From Devosia riboflavina (GTDB lineage: Bacteria; Pseudomonadota; Alphaproteobacteria; Rhizobiales; Devosiaceae), in the NCBI RefSeq assembly GCF_000743575.1, contig NZ_JQGC01000031.1, forward strand, positions 1 to 46,210: a stretch of 46,210 nt of DNA. Reading direction: 5' to 3'. Made by a program: the position numbers and the translations under genes. The notes beneath the pieces are model-generated. The model made no database searches and was not told the origin of the DNA. It saw only the letters and a list, made by a program, of their open reading frames with translations. The stretch's first letter is position 1. Each line of letters opens with the position of its first letter. This document shows positions 38,331-46,200 of this stretch, piece by piece.

Positions 38331-40619
38331 GTGAGTCTTGCGCAGGAAATGTTTGCGATTGCCCCTGCCCAGGGGAAGGCAAACCTCACCGCCGCCCAAT
38401 TGAAACTGCTGGCCGGCAAGGCCCGCTGGATTTTTCGCGTCGGCGAGGCTGGTTTCCCGACGGTGCCTACTATTGCGATCACCCGCGCGGCCTGGGAAGC
38501 GCTCCAATCCGAGCGTACGCGGCTCGATACGCGGCTGCGCACGCATTGGATCGCATGTCTCTTCAAGCTCGTGGGCAAGGATGGCAAGGCGCCGCTGCTG
38601 GTGGTGCGGACGTCGGCCGCAAATCACAATAGCGGTTTGCAGCCGGCGCGCATCGGTATAGCGGCGCCCACCGCGCCCGAGGACTCCGTCGATCCGACGC
38701 GGCCGCTGGCCAAGGCCATCAAGCAGGCCTTTGAAAGCTATGGTTTTTCGCAGGGCGGCTGGGCCAATTTCCGTGGCGAAGATGATCGCGCCAGGCAGAT
38801 CGTGCTCATTCAGGCCGCGGCAGAAGGCGAGCTCGAACAGTTTCTGACGCGGAACGCGGCGACCGGTGCACTGGGGCCAGCGCCGCTTAATGGCGCGCCG
38901 CTGCCGCGTCTGCCGGAGTCCATTGGTTCGCTGATTTCGCTGCTCGATGCCAAGGCGGGGCGCCATATGGCCTGTCTCGTCGCCATCCAGAAGGGGAAGG
39001 TGCAGTTCCTGTCGGCTCGCCCGGTGCAGGCTTCAGCGGCGGCGGAGCTTGAGGCGGCGGTGGATCGGGTGCAGAACAAGATCTGGTCGCCGCATAATGC
39101 GGTCAGCCGCGTCGATCCCAATCGCCTGCCGCAATTGCTGCATCCGCGGATCAAGTCGACTGAGGATGTGACGCCCATTGCCACCGGGCTTGGGGTTTCG
39201 CCAGGGGCGGCGAGCGGCATTATTACCTTTTCGGCGGAAGACGCTGCGCGGCTTCGGGCGCGCGGCAAGCATTGCATCCTCGTGGTCAACGAGACCGGCC
39301 CCGCCGACATCGAAGGCATGAAGGCGGCGACGGGGATTTTGACGGCGCGCGGCGGCATGACCAGCCATGCCGGTGTGATTGCGCGTATTACCGGCAAGCC
39401 TTGTGTCGCGGGCGTTCGCACGCTGTCGGTCGATACCAATGAAATGGTGTGCCGCATCGGCTCGCGCGAATTGCGGCCGGGTGATCGGTTGACCATCGAT
39501 GGCAGCGATGGCTCGGTCTATCTCGGCACGCTGCCGCTGGCGCAGCCGCATATCGGCGGCAATATCGGCACGCTGCTCGGCTGGTCCGATGCCAGCCGGT
39601 CGATTGCCGTGCGCACCAATGTAGAAACAGTGGAGTCGGCGGCGACCGCGCTGAGTTTTGGGGCGGAGGGCATTGGCCTTGCGCGGTCCGAACACATGTT
39701 CTTCTCGCCCGAGCGTCTCGTGGCGCTGCGACGCATGATCCTTTCCGAGGACGAAGAGGCGCGCAGCCTTGCGGTGAATGGCCTCGTCGATTTCCAGACC
39801 GGCGATTATTCGGCGCTGTTCTCGGTCATGGGTGGGCTGCCGGTGACGGTGCGGCTCTTCGATCCGCCGCTGCATGAATTTTTGCCGCGTAACGATGAAG
39901 AGATCGAGGAAACGGCGGCTTCGCTGGGGGTGGCTGTGCGGGCGCTGCGGCTGCGGCTGGAGCGGATTGCCGAGGTCAACCCGATGCTTGGCCATCGTGG
40001 TGTGCGCCTCGCCATCACCTACCCCGAAATCCTGCAGATGCAGATGCAGGCCGTTATCGCCGGGGCGCGGGAGGCCAGTGAGCGGCTCAACAAGCCGATC
40101 CCGGTGGAAGTCATGGTGCCCTTCGTTTCGACAGCGAGCGAGGTTGCCTGGGTACGCGAGCGCACCATGGCGATCTTTGCCAATTCGGGGCTCAACAAAT
40201 CCGAGAAGGTGAAATTCTCGTTCGGGACGATGATCGAACTGCCGCGCGCCTGCCTCAGGGCGGGGGATATTGCCGGCATGGTGGATTTCATTTCCTTTGG
40301 CACCAACGACCTGACGCAAACGACATTCGGGATTTCGCGCGACGATGCGCCGACTTTCCTCAATGTCTACCAGCGCAAGGGCATTTATGAGCGCGATCCC
40401 TTCGTCACCATCGACGAAAAGGGCGTAGGCGAGATGATTTCCATCGCCATCCAGCGGGGCAGGGCGGCCAATCCGCGGCTCAAGATCGGCATTTGCGGCG
40501 AGCATGCCGGCGATCCCGTCTCGTTGAAGTTTTTCTCGGGGCTCGGGGTCGACTATGTCAGTTGCGCGCCCTATCGCGTGCCGGTGGCGCGGCTGACGCT
40601 GGCGCAGGCGGCAACCTGA
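38331..40619 (+). CDS. PPDK-like PEP-utilising protein with a reduced ATP-grasp domain
   Basis: 762 residues from GTG 38331 (AGGGA about 10 nt upstream). Residues about 276-400 are the phosphohistidine domain (ILTARGGMTSHAGVIAR, His346) and 400-762 the PEP/pyruvate barrel with catalytic Cys722 in ICGEHAGDP and GTNDLTQTTFG. The His-Cys spacing is 376 residues, equal to Clostridium symbiosum PPDK (455/831, from memory). The N-terminal part is 109 residues shorter. Arg93 and Arg230 match PPDK ATP-site arginines, but the positions of Asp321, Glu323 and Gln335 are Ala214, Leu216 and Ser228. Pyruvate-side chemistry looks intact; ATP/AMP-side chemistry probably is not. It is divergent from ispH. Confidence 0.82.
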   Translation: MSLAQEMFAIAPAQGKANLTAAQLKLLAGKARWIFRVGEAGFPTVPTIAITRAAWEALQSERTRLDTRLRTHWIACLFKLVGKDGKAPLLVVRTSAANHNSGLQPARIGIAAPTAPEDSVDPTRPLAKAIKQAFESYGFSQGGWANFRGEDDRARQIVLIQAAAEGELEQFLTRNAATGALGPAPLNGAPLPRLPESIGSLISLLDAKAGRHMACLVAIQKGKVQFLSARPVQASAAAELEAAVDRVQNKIWSPHNAVSRVDPNRLPQLLHPRIKSTEDVTPIATGLGVSPGAASGIITFSAEDAARLRARGKHCILVVNETGPADIEGMKAATGILTARGGMTSHAGVIARITGKPCVAGVRTLSVDTNEMVCRIGSRELRPGDRLTIDGSDGSVYLGTLPLAQPHIGGNIGTLLGWSDASRSIAVRTNVETVESAATALSFGAEGIGLARSEHMFFSPERLVALRRMILSEDEEARSLAVNGLVDFQTGDYSALFSVMGGLPVTVRLFDPPLHEFLPRNDEEIEETAASLGVAVRALRLRLERIAEVNPMLGHRGVRLAITYPEILQMQMQAVIAGAREASERLNKPIPVEVMVPFVSTASEVAWVRERTMAIFANSGLNKSEKVKFSFGTMIELPRACLRAGDIAGMVDFISFGTNDLTQTTFGISRDDAPTFLNVYQRKGIYERDPFVTIDEKGVGEMISIAIQRGRAANPRLKIGICGEHAGDPVSLKFFSGLGVDYVSCAPYRVPVARLTLAQAAT

Positions 40620-40712
40620 CGCGCCACACTTTTCCATGAAGCCATTTCAATCGCAGGCATTGGTCACGATATAAGAACGTGACAAAAGACTAGCGAGACA
40701 AATGGGGGGATA

Positions 40713-41273
40713 ATGCTGGTGATCGGGATCAGGGGTTTGGTGGCGCTGACAATGCTTGGCGCCATGTTTGCGGCCCCCGCCTTTGCACAGTCCGGAGCGC
40801 AATGCGCTGCCATCCCTAGCGATGGCGAGCGGCTCGCCTGCTATGACGCGATCTTTCGCGATGGCGCGACCAGCGGCGAAGCGCTGAGCGTCAGCTTTGA
40901 ATCCGAACAGCTTATTCCCGCGCGGCCGAGCGGGCGCATGCCCGCAACCATGACGGTTGCCTGCGAAGCCGGCAGGCTGAGCGTCGCCTTCGCCTATGCC
41001 GGGAACACCATGTCGGCCCTGGGGCGAGATGCGGGGATTACCCTGCAGGTCGACCTGCAATCGCCGCGCAGCCGAACGCTACTGGTCAACTCCACCAACA
41101 CGGCGCTGGTGATTGATAATACGGCGGACACGCAGGCTTTTCTCGATACGCTGGCGGGGGCGCAGAACCTGACGACACGGGTGACCCCCGTCAATTCCCG
41201 ATCTTTGTCAGTGCGCTTTAATCTTGCCGGCGTGCTTGAACAGGTTGAGCCGGTCCGGGCAGCCTGTTCTTAG
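40713..41273 (+). CDS. Exported VasI/TagO-like protein
   Basis: 186 residues. Signal peptide (GLVALTMLGAMFAAPAFAQ), then AQCAAIPSDGERLACYDAIFRD, which resembles the CAAI..D..RLACYD start of VasI/TagO (type VI secretion-associated) and related exported proteins. A central ATMTVACEAGRLSVAFAYAG and a C-terminal LSVRFNLAGVLEQVEPVRAACS fit the beta-rich family body, with paired cysteines. No type VI genes are in the window, so a secretion role is not implied. ATG 40713 follows GGGGGA. It is possibly cotranscribed with the PPDK-like gene (93-bp gap). Confidence 0.6.
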   Translation: MLVIGIRGLVALTMLGAMFAAPAFAQSGAQCAAIPSDGERLACYDAIFRDGATSGEALSVSFESEQLIPARPSGRMPATMTVACEAGRLSVAFAYAGNTMSALGRDAGITLQVDLQSPRSRTLLVNSTNTALVIDNTADTQAFLDTLAGAQNLTTRVTPVNSRSLSVRFNLAGVLEQVEPVRAACS

Positions 41274-41451
41274 GTACTGCGACAAAACAGCCAATCATAT
41301 TTCCGCCGCCTGATGGCCGCGCTTTGACCCTTTGCGCGCCCGTTTGCCTATTTACTCGGCGCTAACCTTAATCAGAGATCATCACGAATGTCGGCATTTT
41401 AGCGTCACTTTTGCCGGTCTAGTTCGTGTTGCGTAGCGTTGAGTAGAGTTT

Positions 41452-42501
41452 ATGGCCCATCCACACCGGCCCGTGCACCCGCACGCGGCTAGAGCGGTTC
41501 GCCGGGGATTGCCCGTCGCCAGGACGATGGCGTTGGGCGTTGTCGCGTCCCTGGCCTATGCAGGCCTTGCCGGCGGCGCCTTTGGCCCGTCTGGTGATCT
41601 GCCCGAAATCCAGAGCTCAAAACCCGACCTTGCCCTTGCAAGCTTGAGCTATTCCGGCGCCGACCCGGTTATTACGGGGTCGGTCGACCATCTCTTTGAT
41701 TCCATTAGTTTTACCGGCCCAAATCGATCGGAAAAGACCGATCGCTACAAGCCGGCGGTCGATGTCGTCGCCTTCTCGAAGAATTTCGAGGAAGCCCGGG
41801 TCCGCATCGCAGCACTGCGTGATCCCGGCGGCGATCCCAATGTTCTCGGCCAGTCGCGTATTGCCGAACTTGACGATGCGCCGGAAGAGACCGGGCCGCG
41901 CATGTCGGTCGCTTCAATCGATCCGGCAACGGCGGCAGCGCTCGACGCCATTGCTGGCATCGCGCCGCAGACGGCTTCGCTGACGCCGACCGATCCGATC
42001 CCGGCCATGGCCTCGGAACAACTGGCCTATGCCCGCGCCAATGCCCCGGTCACCGGGGCTTTTTCGACCACGGCGCCGGTTGAAGTTTCCGAGCGCGAAA
42101 AGTGGTGCCTGGCGACCGCGATCTATTTCGAAGCCCGCGGCGAGGCCTATCGCGGCCAGGTTGCGGTAGCGCAGGTGGTGATGAACCGGGTTCGGGATCA
42201 TCGTTATCCCGATACGATTTGCGGCGTGGTGTTCCAGAACCAGAACAAGCGCAATGCCTGCCAGTTCTCCTTTGCCTGCGACGGCATTCCGGAAGTTATC
42301 AGCGAGCGGGAGCCCTGGATGCAGGCAGAGGATATTGCCGAGCGCTATCTCAAGGGCGAGCTTTACCTGACCGAAGTGGGCAATGCGACCCACTACCACG
42401 CGACCTATGTGCGTCCCGCCTGGGCCCCGCGCATGGAGAAGGTGACCCAGATCGGACTGCACGTCTTCTACAAGTTCAAACGCGGCTGGCTGTTCGGATA
42501 A
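41452..42501 (+). CDS. SleB/CwlJ-type cell-wall hydrolase
   Basis: 349 residues. N-terminal anchor or signal (ARTMALGVVASLAYAGLAGGAFG) after a basic, His-rich start. A 180-residue low-complexity linker follows. The C-terminal Hydrolase_2 domain spans about 218-349: WCLATAIYFEARGEAYRGQVAVAQVVMNRV carries the catalytic Glu (FEARGE), then PDTICGVVFQN and CQFSFACDG. The ending NATHYHATYVRPAWAPRM is family-typical. It would cut peptidoglycan, either as a lytic transglycosylase or an amidase-type enzyme, in the envelope. It is four bases from the end of the convergent exported protein gene. Confidence 0.92.
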   Translation: MAHPHRPVHPHAARAVRRGLPVARTMALGVVASLAYAGLAGGAFGPSGDLPEIQSSKPDLALASLSYSGADPVITGSVDHLFDSISFTGPNRSEKTDRYKPAVDVVAFSKNFEEARVRIAALRDPGGDPNVLGQSRIAELDDAPEETGPRMSVASIDPATAAALDAIAGIAPQTASLTPTDPIPAMASEQLAYARANAPVTGAFSTTAPVEVSEREKWCLATAIYFEARGEAYRGQVAVAQVVMNRVRDHRYPDTICGVVFQNQNKRNACQFSFACDGIPEVISEREPWMQAEDIAERYLKGELYLTEVGNATHYHATYVRPAWAPRMEKVTQIGLHVFYKFKRGWLFG

Positions 42502-42504
42502 AGT

Positions 42505-42957
42505 TCAGCAATACCAATGGCTTGCGGTCGAGATGCAGGTGGAAGTCCGCGTCTCGCCGCGATGCGTCTTGTAGGTCGAGATCGAGACGTAGGAATTGCC
42601 GCTATAGGTCTTGAGGCGGGTCCACTGGCCATTGTTCCAGCTCGAAAAGCTGAACCGGTCCCGTGGGTTATCGGGTTCGATGACACCGGGATACTGCACA
42701 TGGGGCGAGGCGATGCCATCGCTCGAATAGGTGCCGGTGGATGTCCGCGTGATTGTGACATAACTCACGCGCCCGCCCTCGATCTTCTTGATCGTGTGGG
42801 TGTCGAGCGGGTCGGTGGAGACCCAGTCCTCGTAGCGGACGCCCTCATCGTCGCCGAGGATGAGCAGCTTGCTCGGATCGAAGCCGTCAGCGCGGACGGA
42901 GGCGAGGGACAGCACGAGGGCGGCCGCGGTCAGGCTCAAAAGCGTGGGCAGGTTCAT
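42505..42957 (-). CDS. Small exported protein with paired cysteines at the C-terminus
   Basis: 150 residues; family not recognised. Signal peptide (LLSLTAAALVLSLASVRA), then a mature part rich in Ser/Thr/Tyr: YEDWVSTDPLDTHTIKKIEGGRVSYVTITRTSTGTYSSDG, FSFSSWNNGQWTRLKTYSGNSYVSISTYKTHRGETRTSTC, ending SHWYC. The two cysteines, one terminal, may form a disulfide. Two CtrA-type boxes sit 40 and 85 bp upstream of ATG 42957. The neighbour is a SleB-type wall hydrolase (convergent). A cell-cycle-linked envelope role is inferred only from this. Confidence 0.7.
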   Translation of the reverse strand: MNLPTLLSLTAAALVLSLASVRADGFDPSKLLILGDDEGVRYEDWVSTDPLDTHTIKKIEGGRVSYVTITRTSTGTYSSDGIASPHVQYPGVIEPDNPRDRFSFSSWNNGQWTRLKTYSGNSYVSISTYKTHRGETRTSTCISTASHWYC

Positions 42958-42996
42958 GGCAGTCGTCCCATTCTGATCCAGTGCGAGCGCACACGA

Positions 42997-43056
42997 TTAA
43001 CGAATGAGTAACCATGAAGATGCGGCGAAGCGACCCTTTCCTTAAGCCTTGGTTAA
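42997..43056 (-). promoter_or_regulatory. Two CtrA-type boxes upstream of the small exported protein
   Basis: TTAA-GCCTTGG-TTAA at 43042-43056 is an exact TTAA-N7-TTAA. TTAA-CGAATGA-GTAAC at 42997-43012 differs from TTAA-N7-TTAAC by one base. Both lie in the 112-bp gap upstream of the gene starting at 42957. The HD-domain gene ends on the far side at 43070. Confidence 0.6.
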
Positions 43057-43069
43057 TTCTGCCACGGGC

Positions 43070-43687
43070 TCAGGGGGCGGGGATAAGTTCTGCGATGGCT
43101 TCGAAACTGGCGATGAAGCGGTCATGCGCTTCGCGCGTCGGCCAGGGCTGGATCAACCGGTCGAAATGCTCGATCTCGAAGGCGGCAACCCCCGGTTCGC
43201 CAAAGAATTTTATGGCTTCAGCGGGTTCGAAGCCGGCAAGGCTCGTGGCTTCGAAATAAGCGGCTTCCTGGTCGGCTTTTTTCATCTGTTTCTTGAGGGG
43301 GACAGATTGGGTCGCGGGCAGGGAGAAGCGCAGGTAAATAGCTGAAAGCAGGCGGTTTTCGACGTCCTTGTAGTTTCCGCCCATGGCCGTCTTGAAGGGG
43401 GAAATGATGTCGCCCATGACATATTCGGGCGCATCGTGGAGGAGCGTCTGGAGGAGGTGTGCGGGCGCCGCCTCGGGGTTCGCGGCGCGGAAAAGTTCGA
43501 GCACGAGGACGGAGTGCTGCGCGACGGAAAAGGGATAATCGCCAATGGTTTGGCCGTTCCAGCGGGCGACGCGGGCAAGGCCATGCGCGATGTCGGAGAG
43601 TTCCACATCGACGGGCGAAGGATCAAGAATATCAAGGCGGCGACCCGACAGCATGCGCTGCCAGGCACGTGAGCTTGTGCGGGCCAT
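43070..43687 (-). CDS. HD-domain nucleotide phosphohydrolase (YfbR-like)
   Basis: 205 residues. His58 in SVAQHSVLV, His84-Asp85 in LLHDAPEYVMGDI and a later Asp in KKADQEAAYFEA form the HD metal set of COG1896/YfbR 5'-deoxynucleotidase relatives. The N-terminal Arg/Trp-rich SGRRLDILDPSPVDVELSDIAHGLARVARWNGQT is common to alphaproteobacterial members. I chose ATG 43687; a longer frame to 43915 would be made of family C repeats and is not credible. The substrate is likely a dNMP, not proven. It precedes the CtrA-boxed gene on the same strand. Confidence 0.85.
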   Translation of the reverse strand: MARTSSRAWQRMLSGRRLDILDPSPVDVELSDIAHGLARVARWNGQTIGDYPFSVAQHSVLVLELFRAANPEAAPAHLLQTLLHDAPEYVMGDIISPFKTAMGGNYKDVENRLLSAIYLRFSLPATQSVPLKKQMKKADQEAAYFEATSLAGFEPAEAIKFFGEPGVAAFEIEHFDRLIQPWPTREAHDRFIASFEAIAELIPAP

Positions 43688-43783
43688 AGGGGTCGAGTTC
43701 GTTAGCAGACTGTTGGCAGTGACACTAACAGATGCGGCCGATTCGAGAATGTTTGGTGAATGGCGAGTGAGGTGGTTGCCAAT

Positions 43784-43884
43784 ACCCCCACCCTTGATCC
43801 CTCCCCACAAGGGGGAGGGAGACGAAAGAACCGGGAAGGTTGAGGCTGGCGCCTCCCTCCCCCCTTGTGGGGAGGGATCGGGGT
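43784..43884. repeat. C/G-rich palindromic intergenic repeat, family C, copy 4
   Basis: Two hairpin units: ACCCCCACCCT..CCCTCCCCACAAGGGGGAGGG (43784-43820) and CCTCCCTCCCCCCTTGTGGGGAGGG-like (43852-43884). They fill the gap between the HD-domain gene and ygfZ and resemble the 3866-3914 element. Confidence 0.8.
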
Positions 43885-44711
43885 TACTCGGCGTCTTCGG
43901 TGACAGCTTCGCCAAACTGATAGGTCGCCCAGGCGGGGAGGGCGAGGGTGACGGGCTTGCCGTCTACGGTCACCGCGTCCGGGTCGGTGATGCGGTCGAG
44001 GCGGAGGATGGCGACGGCTTTGCCGTCGACGACCTGGCCAATGGTGCCGGCTTCGCGGCCGCCGGCGATGACGGGCGTGCCGGCGGGGGCGTCGATGCCG
44101 GAGACGATCACTGGACGGCGGCGGGCGGTGCCGCGGTGCTTCATGCGGGAGACGACTTCCTGGCCGACATAGCAGCCTTTGACGAAGTCGATGCCGTCGA
44201 GGATGTCCATGCCGATATCATGGGCAAAAGTGTCGTTGGGGGGGAAGTCATTACCCTGATGCAGGATGCCGTTGCCGATGCGGGCGGTGTGGTAGGCGGT
44301 GTCGTCGGACCAGTCGGCCGTGGCTTCGACGGGGGCGATGATGCGGAAGCCGAGGGTGACGGGGCCGCGGCGGTCCCTATGGGCAAGGTGCGTCGGCTCG
44401 GCGGAAAAACCCATGCGGTGGGTCTCGCGAAAATCGTCGATGTCGACCTTGGCGCGGAGGCGGTACATGCGCATGCGCTTGAAGAAGTCGTCGGCGACGG
44501 ACTGGTGGACGTCGAGCCAGAGCGCGTCTTCGGCCCAAGCGGCGAGGCCTTCGGCGAGAATCTTGCCTTGGGGGGAGAGCAGGGCCCAGAGGCTGGCGGG
44601 CTCTTCGGCGGAGGTCGGCATGACGCCGGTGACCACATCATTGATGAGGCGATGCGCATCGGGACCGGAGAAACGGAAGATGACGCGGTCGCTGCGCAGA
44701 TGAATGGTCAT
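43884..44711 (-). CDS. ygfZ: Folate-binding Fe-S/tRNA maintenance protein YgfZ
   Basis: 275 residues of the GcvT-like YgfZ/IBA57 family. The family signature K-G-C-Y-x-G-Q-E is at residues 178-185 (KGCYVGQEVVSRMKHRGTARRR). The N-terminus RVIFRFSGPDAHRLINDVVTGV and LWALLSPQGKILAEG are typical. It uses tetrahydrofolate to support certain Fe-S enzymes. ATG 44711 gives the usual N-terminus. A GTG at 44726 has a better Shine-Dalgarno (GGAGGA) and would add five residues. The large frame running on to 46187 is a shadow of the dihydroorotase gene. It is divergent from that gene with a 69-bp gap. Confidence 0.92.
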   Translation of the reverse strand: MTIHLRSDRVIFRFSGPDAHRLINDVVTGVMPTSAEEPASLWALLSPQGKILAEGLAAWAEDALWLDVHQSVADDFFKRMRMYRLRAKVDIDDFRETHRMGFSAEPTHLAHRDRRGPVTLGFRIIAPVEATADWSDDTAYHTARIGNGILHQGNDFPPNDTFAHDIGMDILDGIDFVKGCYVGQEVVSRMKHRGTARRRPVIVSGIDAPAGTPVIAGGREAGTIGQVVDGKAVAILRLDRITDPDAVTVDGKPVTLALPAWATYQFGEAVTEDAE

Positions 44712-44780
44712 GATGCCTTGCCTCACGGAGTTTTCCTCCGCTAAACCAGCCCTGAACCGGAACCAGCGGAGACCGCAGAC

Positions 44781-46112
44781 ATGGCGCAGTATGACACGAT
44801 TTTCAAGAACGCCACGGTGGTCAATCATGACGGCGAGGGGCTGGCCGATATTGCGGTGAAGGGCGGCAAGATCGTTGCGCTGGGGACGATCGCGGGCGAT
44901 GCGGATGAGGTGGTCGACTGCAGGGGGCTGCATATCCTGCCCGGCGTCATCGATACGCAGGTGCATTTTCGTGAACCGGGGCTGACGCACAAGGAAGACC
45001 TCGAGTCGGGCTCGCTTGGCGCGGTCATGGGTGGCGTGACGGGCGTGTTCGAAATGCCCAATACCAATCCGCTGACCACGAGCCGCGAGACGCTTGAGGC
45101 CAAGATCGCGGCGGGCACCAACCGCATGCATTGCGATTTTGCCTTCTATATCGGCGGAACGCACGAGAATGTCGGCGAACTGGCTGTGCTCGAAAAGCTG
45201 CCGGGTTGTGCGGGTGTAAAGGTATTCATGGGCTCGTCGACGGGCTCGCTGCTGGTGCAGGACGATGCCGGGGTGGAAGCTATTCTGCGCGCGATTTCCC
45301 GCCGCGCTGCGTTCCACTCGGAAGACGAATATATGCTTGAGGAGCGCAAGCATCTGCGCGTGCCGGGCGATCCATCGAGCCATCCGGTCTGGCGTTCGCC
45401 GGAGGTGGCGATGAGCTGCACGACGCGGCTGGTGAACCTCGCGCGCAAGACGGGCAAGCGCATCCATGTGCTGCATATCTCGACCAGGGAAGAGATGATC
45501 TATCTCGCCGACCATAAGGATGTGGCGAGCGTGGAGGTGACGCCGCACCATCTGACGCTGGATGAGACGGCATACACGCGGCTTGGCACTTATGCACAGA
45601 TGAACCCGCCGGTGCGCGACAAGGCGCATCGGGAGGGAATCTGGAAGGGTGTGGAAAATGGGGTGGCCGATATTCTGGGGTCTGACCATGCGCCGCATAC
45701 GCGCGAGGAGAAGGACCATGCTTATCCCGCGAGCCATTCGGGCATGACCGGGGTGCAGACGCTGGTGCCGACCATGCTGGATCATGTGAATGCCGGAAAA
45801 CTGAGCCTGCAGCGGTTTGTGGATATGACGAGCTATGGGCCGAACCGGCTGTTTGGCATTGCCGGCAAGGGGCGCATTGCGGTCGGCTATGATGCCGACC
45901 TGACCATTGTGGATATGAAGCGGCGCGAGACCATCACCAATGAGTGGATCAGGAGCCGCGCCGGCTGGACGCCTTATGATGGGGTTGAGGTGACTGGTTG
46001 GCCGGTGGGCACGGTGGTGCGCGGGCACAAGGTGATGTGGCAGGGCGAGCTGGTGACGCCGAGCAAGGGGCAGCCGATGCGGTTCCTTGAGGCGCTGCCG
46101 ACTCAGGGGTGA
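44781..46112 (+). CDS. pyrC: Dihydroorotase-like amidohydrolase with Gln in the HxH motif
   Basis: 443 residues, class I dihydroorotase fold. It would close or open the dihydroorotate ring in pyrimidine synthesis. Seen: metal-site loop GVIDTQVHFREPGLTHKED (Gln60, His62, Arg64), Lys147 in GVKVFMGSS, HVLHIS, VTPHHL and the catalytic GSDHAPH. In most class I enzymes the first ligand is His (D-x-H-V-H-x-R); here it is Gln60. Rhizobial proteins annotated as dihydroorotases share this change, in my recollection, so it is a clade feature rather than damage. Whether it is catalytic or a companion form is open. A second pyrC may exist elsewhere. Confidence 0.88.
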   Translation: MAQYDTIFKNATVVNHDGEGLADIAVKGGKIVALGTIAGDADEVVDCRGLHILPGVIDTQVHFREPGLTHKEDLESGSLGAVMGGVTGVFEMPNTNPLTTSRETLEAKIAAGTNRMHCDFAFYIGGTHENVGELAVLEKLPGCAGVKVFMGSSTGSLLVQDDAGVEAILRAISRRAAFHSEDEYMLEERKHLRVPGDPSSHPVWRSPEVAMSCTTRLVNLARKTGKRIHVLHISTREEMIYLADHKDVASVEVTPHHLTLDETAYTRLGTYAQMNPPVRDKAHREGIWKGVENGVADILGSDHAPHTREEKDHAYPASHSGMTGVQTLVPTMLDHVNAGKLSLQRFVDMTSYGPNRLFGIAGKGRIAVGYDADLTIVDMKRRETITNEWIRSRAGWTPYDGVEVTGWPVGTVVRGHKVMWQGELVTPSKGQPMRFLEALPTQG

Positions 46113-46166
46113 GGCGCCACCGGACGTTATCCTCGGGCTTGTGTGGATGCTTTGTGATTTAGTCTT

Positions 46167-46200
46167 TGCACGAGCCGGGATGCGCATCCCGGCTCGTGCA
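46167..46200. repeat. 34-bp perfect palindrome after the dihydroorotase gene
   Basis: Two arms of 17 bp with no loop, beginning TGCACGAGCCGGGATGC, fold perfectly on themselves. There is no T tract on the right, so it is not a classical terminator for the dihydroorotase gene. The 98 bp after that gene hold no ORF. Confidence 0.75.

Noticed and set aside
39033..40637. 534-codon minus-strand frame opposite the PPDK-like gene
   Set aside because: Shadow frame; the plus strand carries the conserved phospho-His and PEP motifs.
40713..41273. Type VI secretion component call for the VasI/TagO-like protein
   Set aside because: Only the N-terminal pattern matches and no type VI genes surround it, so it is reported as a look-alike.
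43884..46187. 767-codon open frame on the minus strand
   Set aside because: Only its last 275 codons (ygfZ) have protein-family signatures. The rest is the antisense of the dihydroorotase gene and keeps open only because of high GC.
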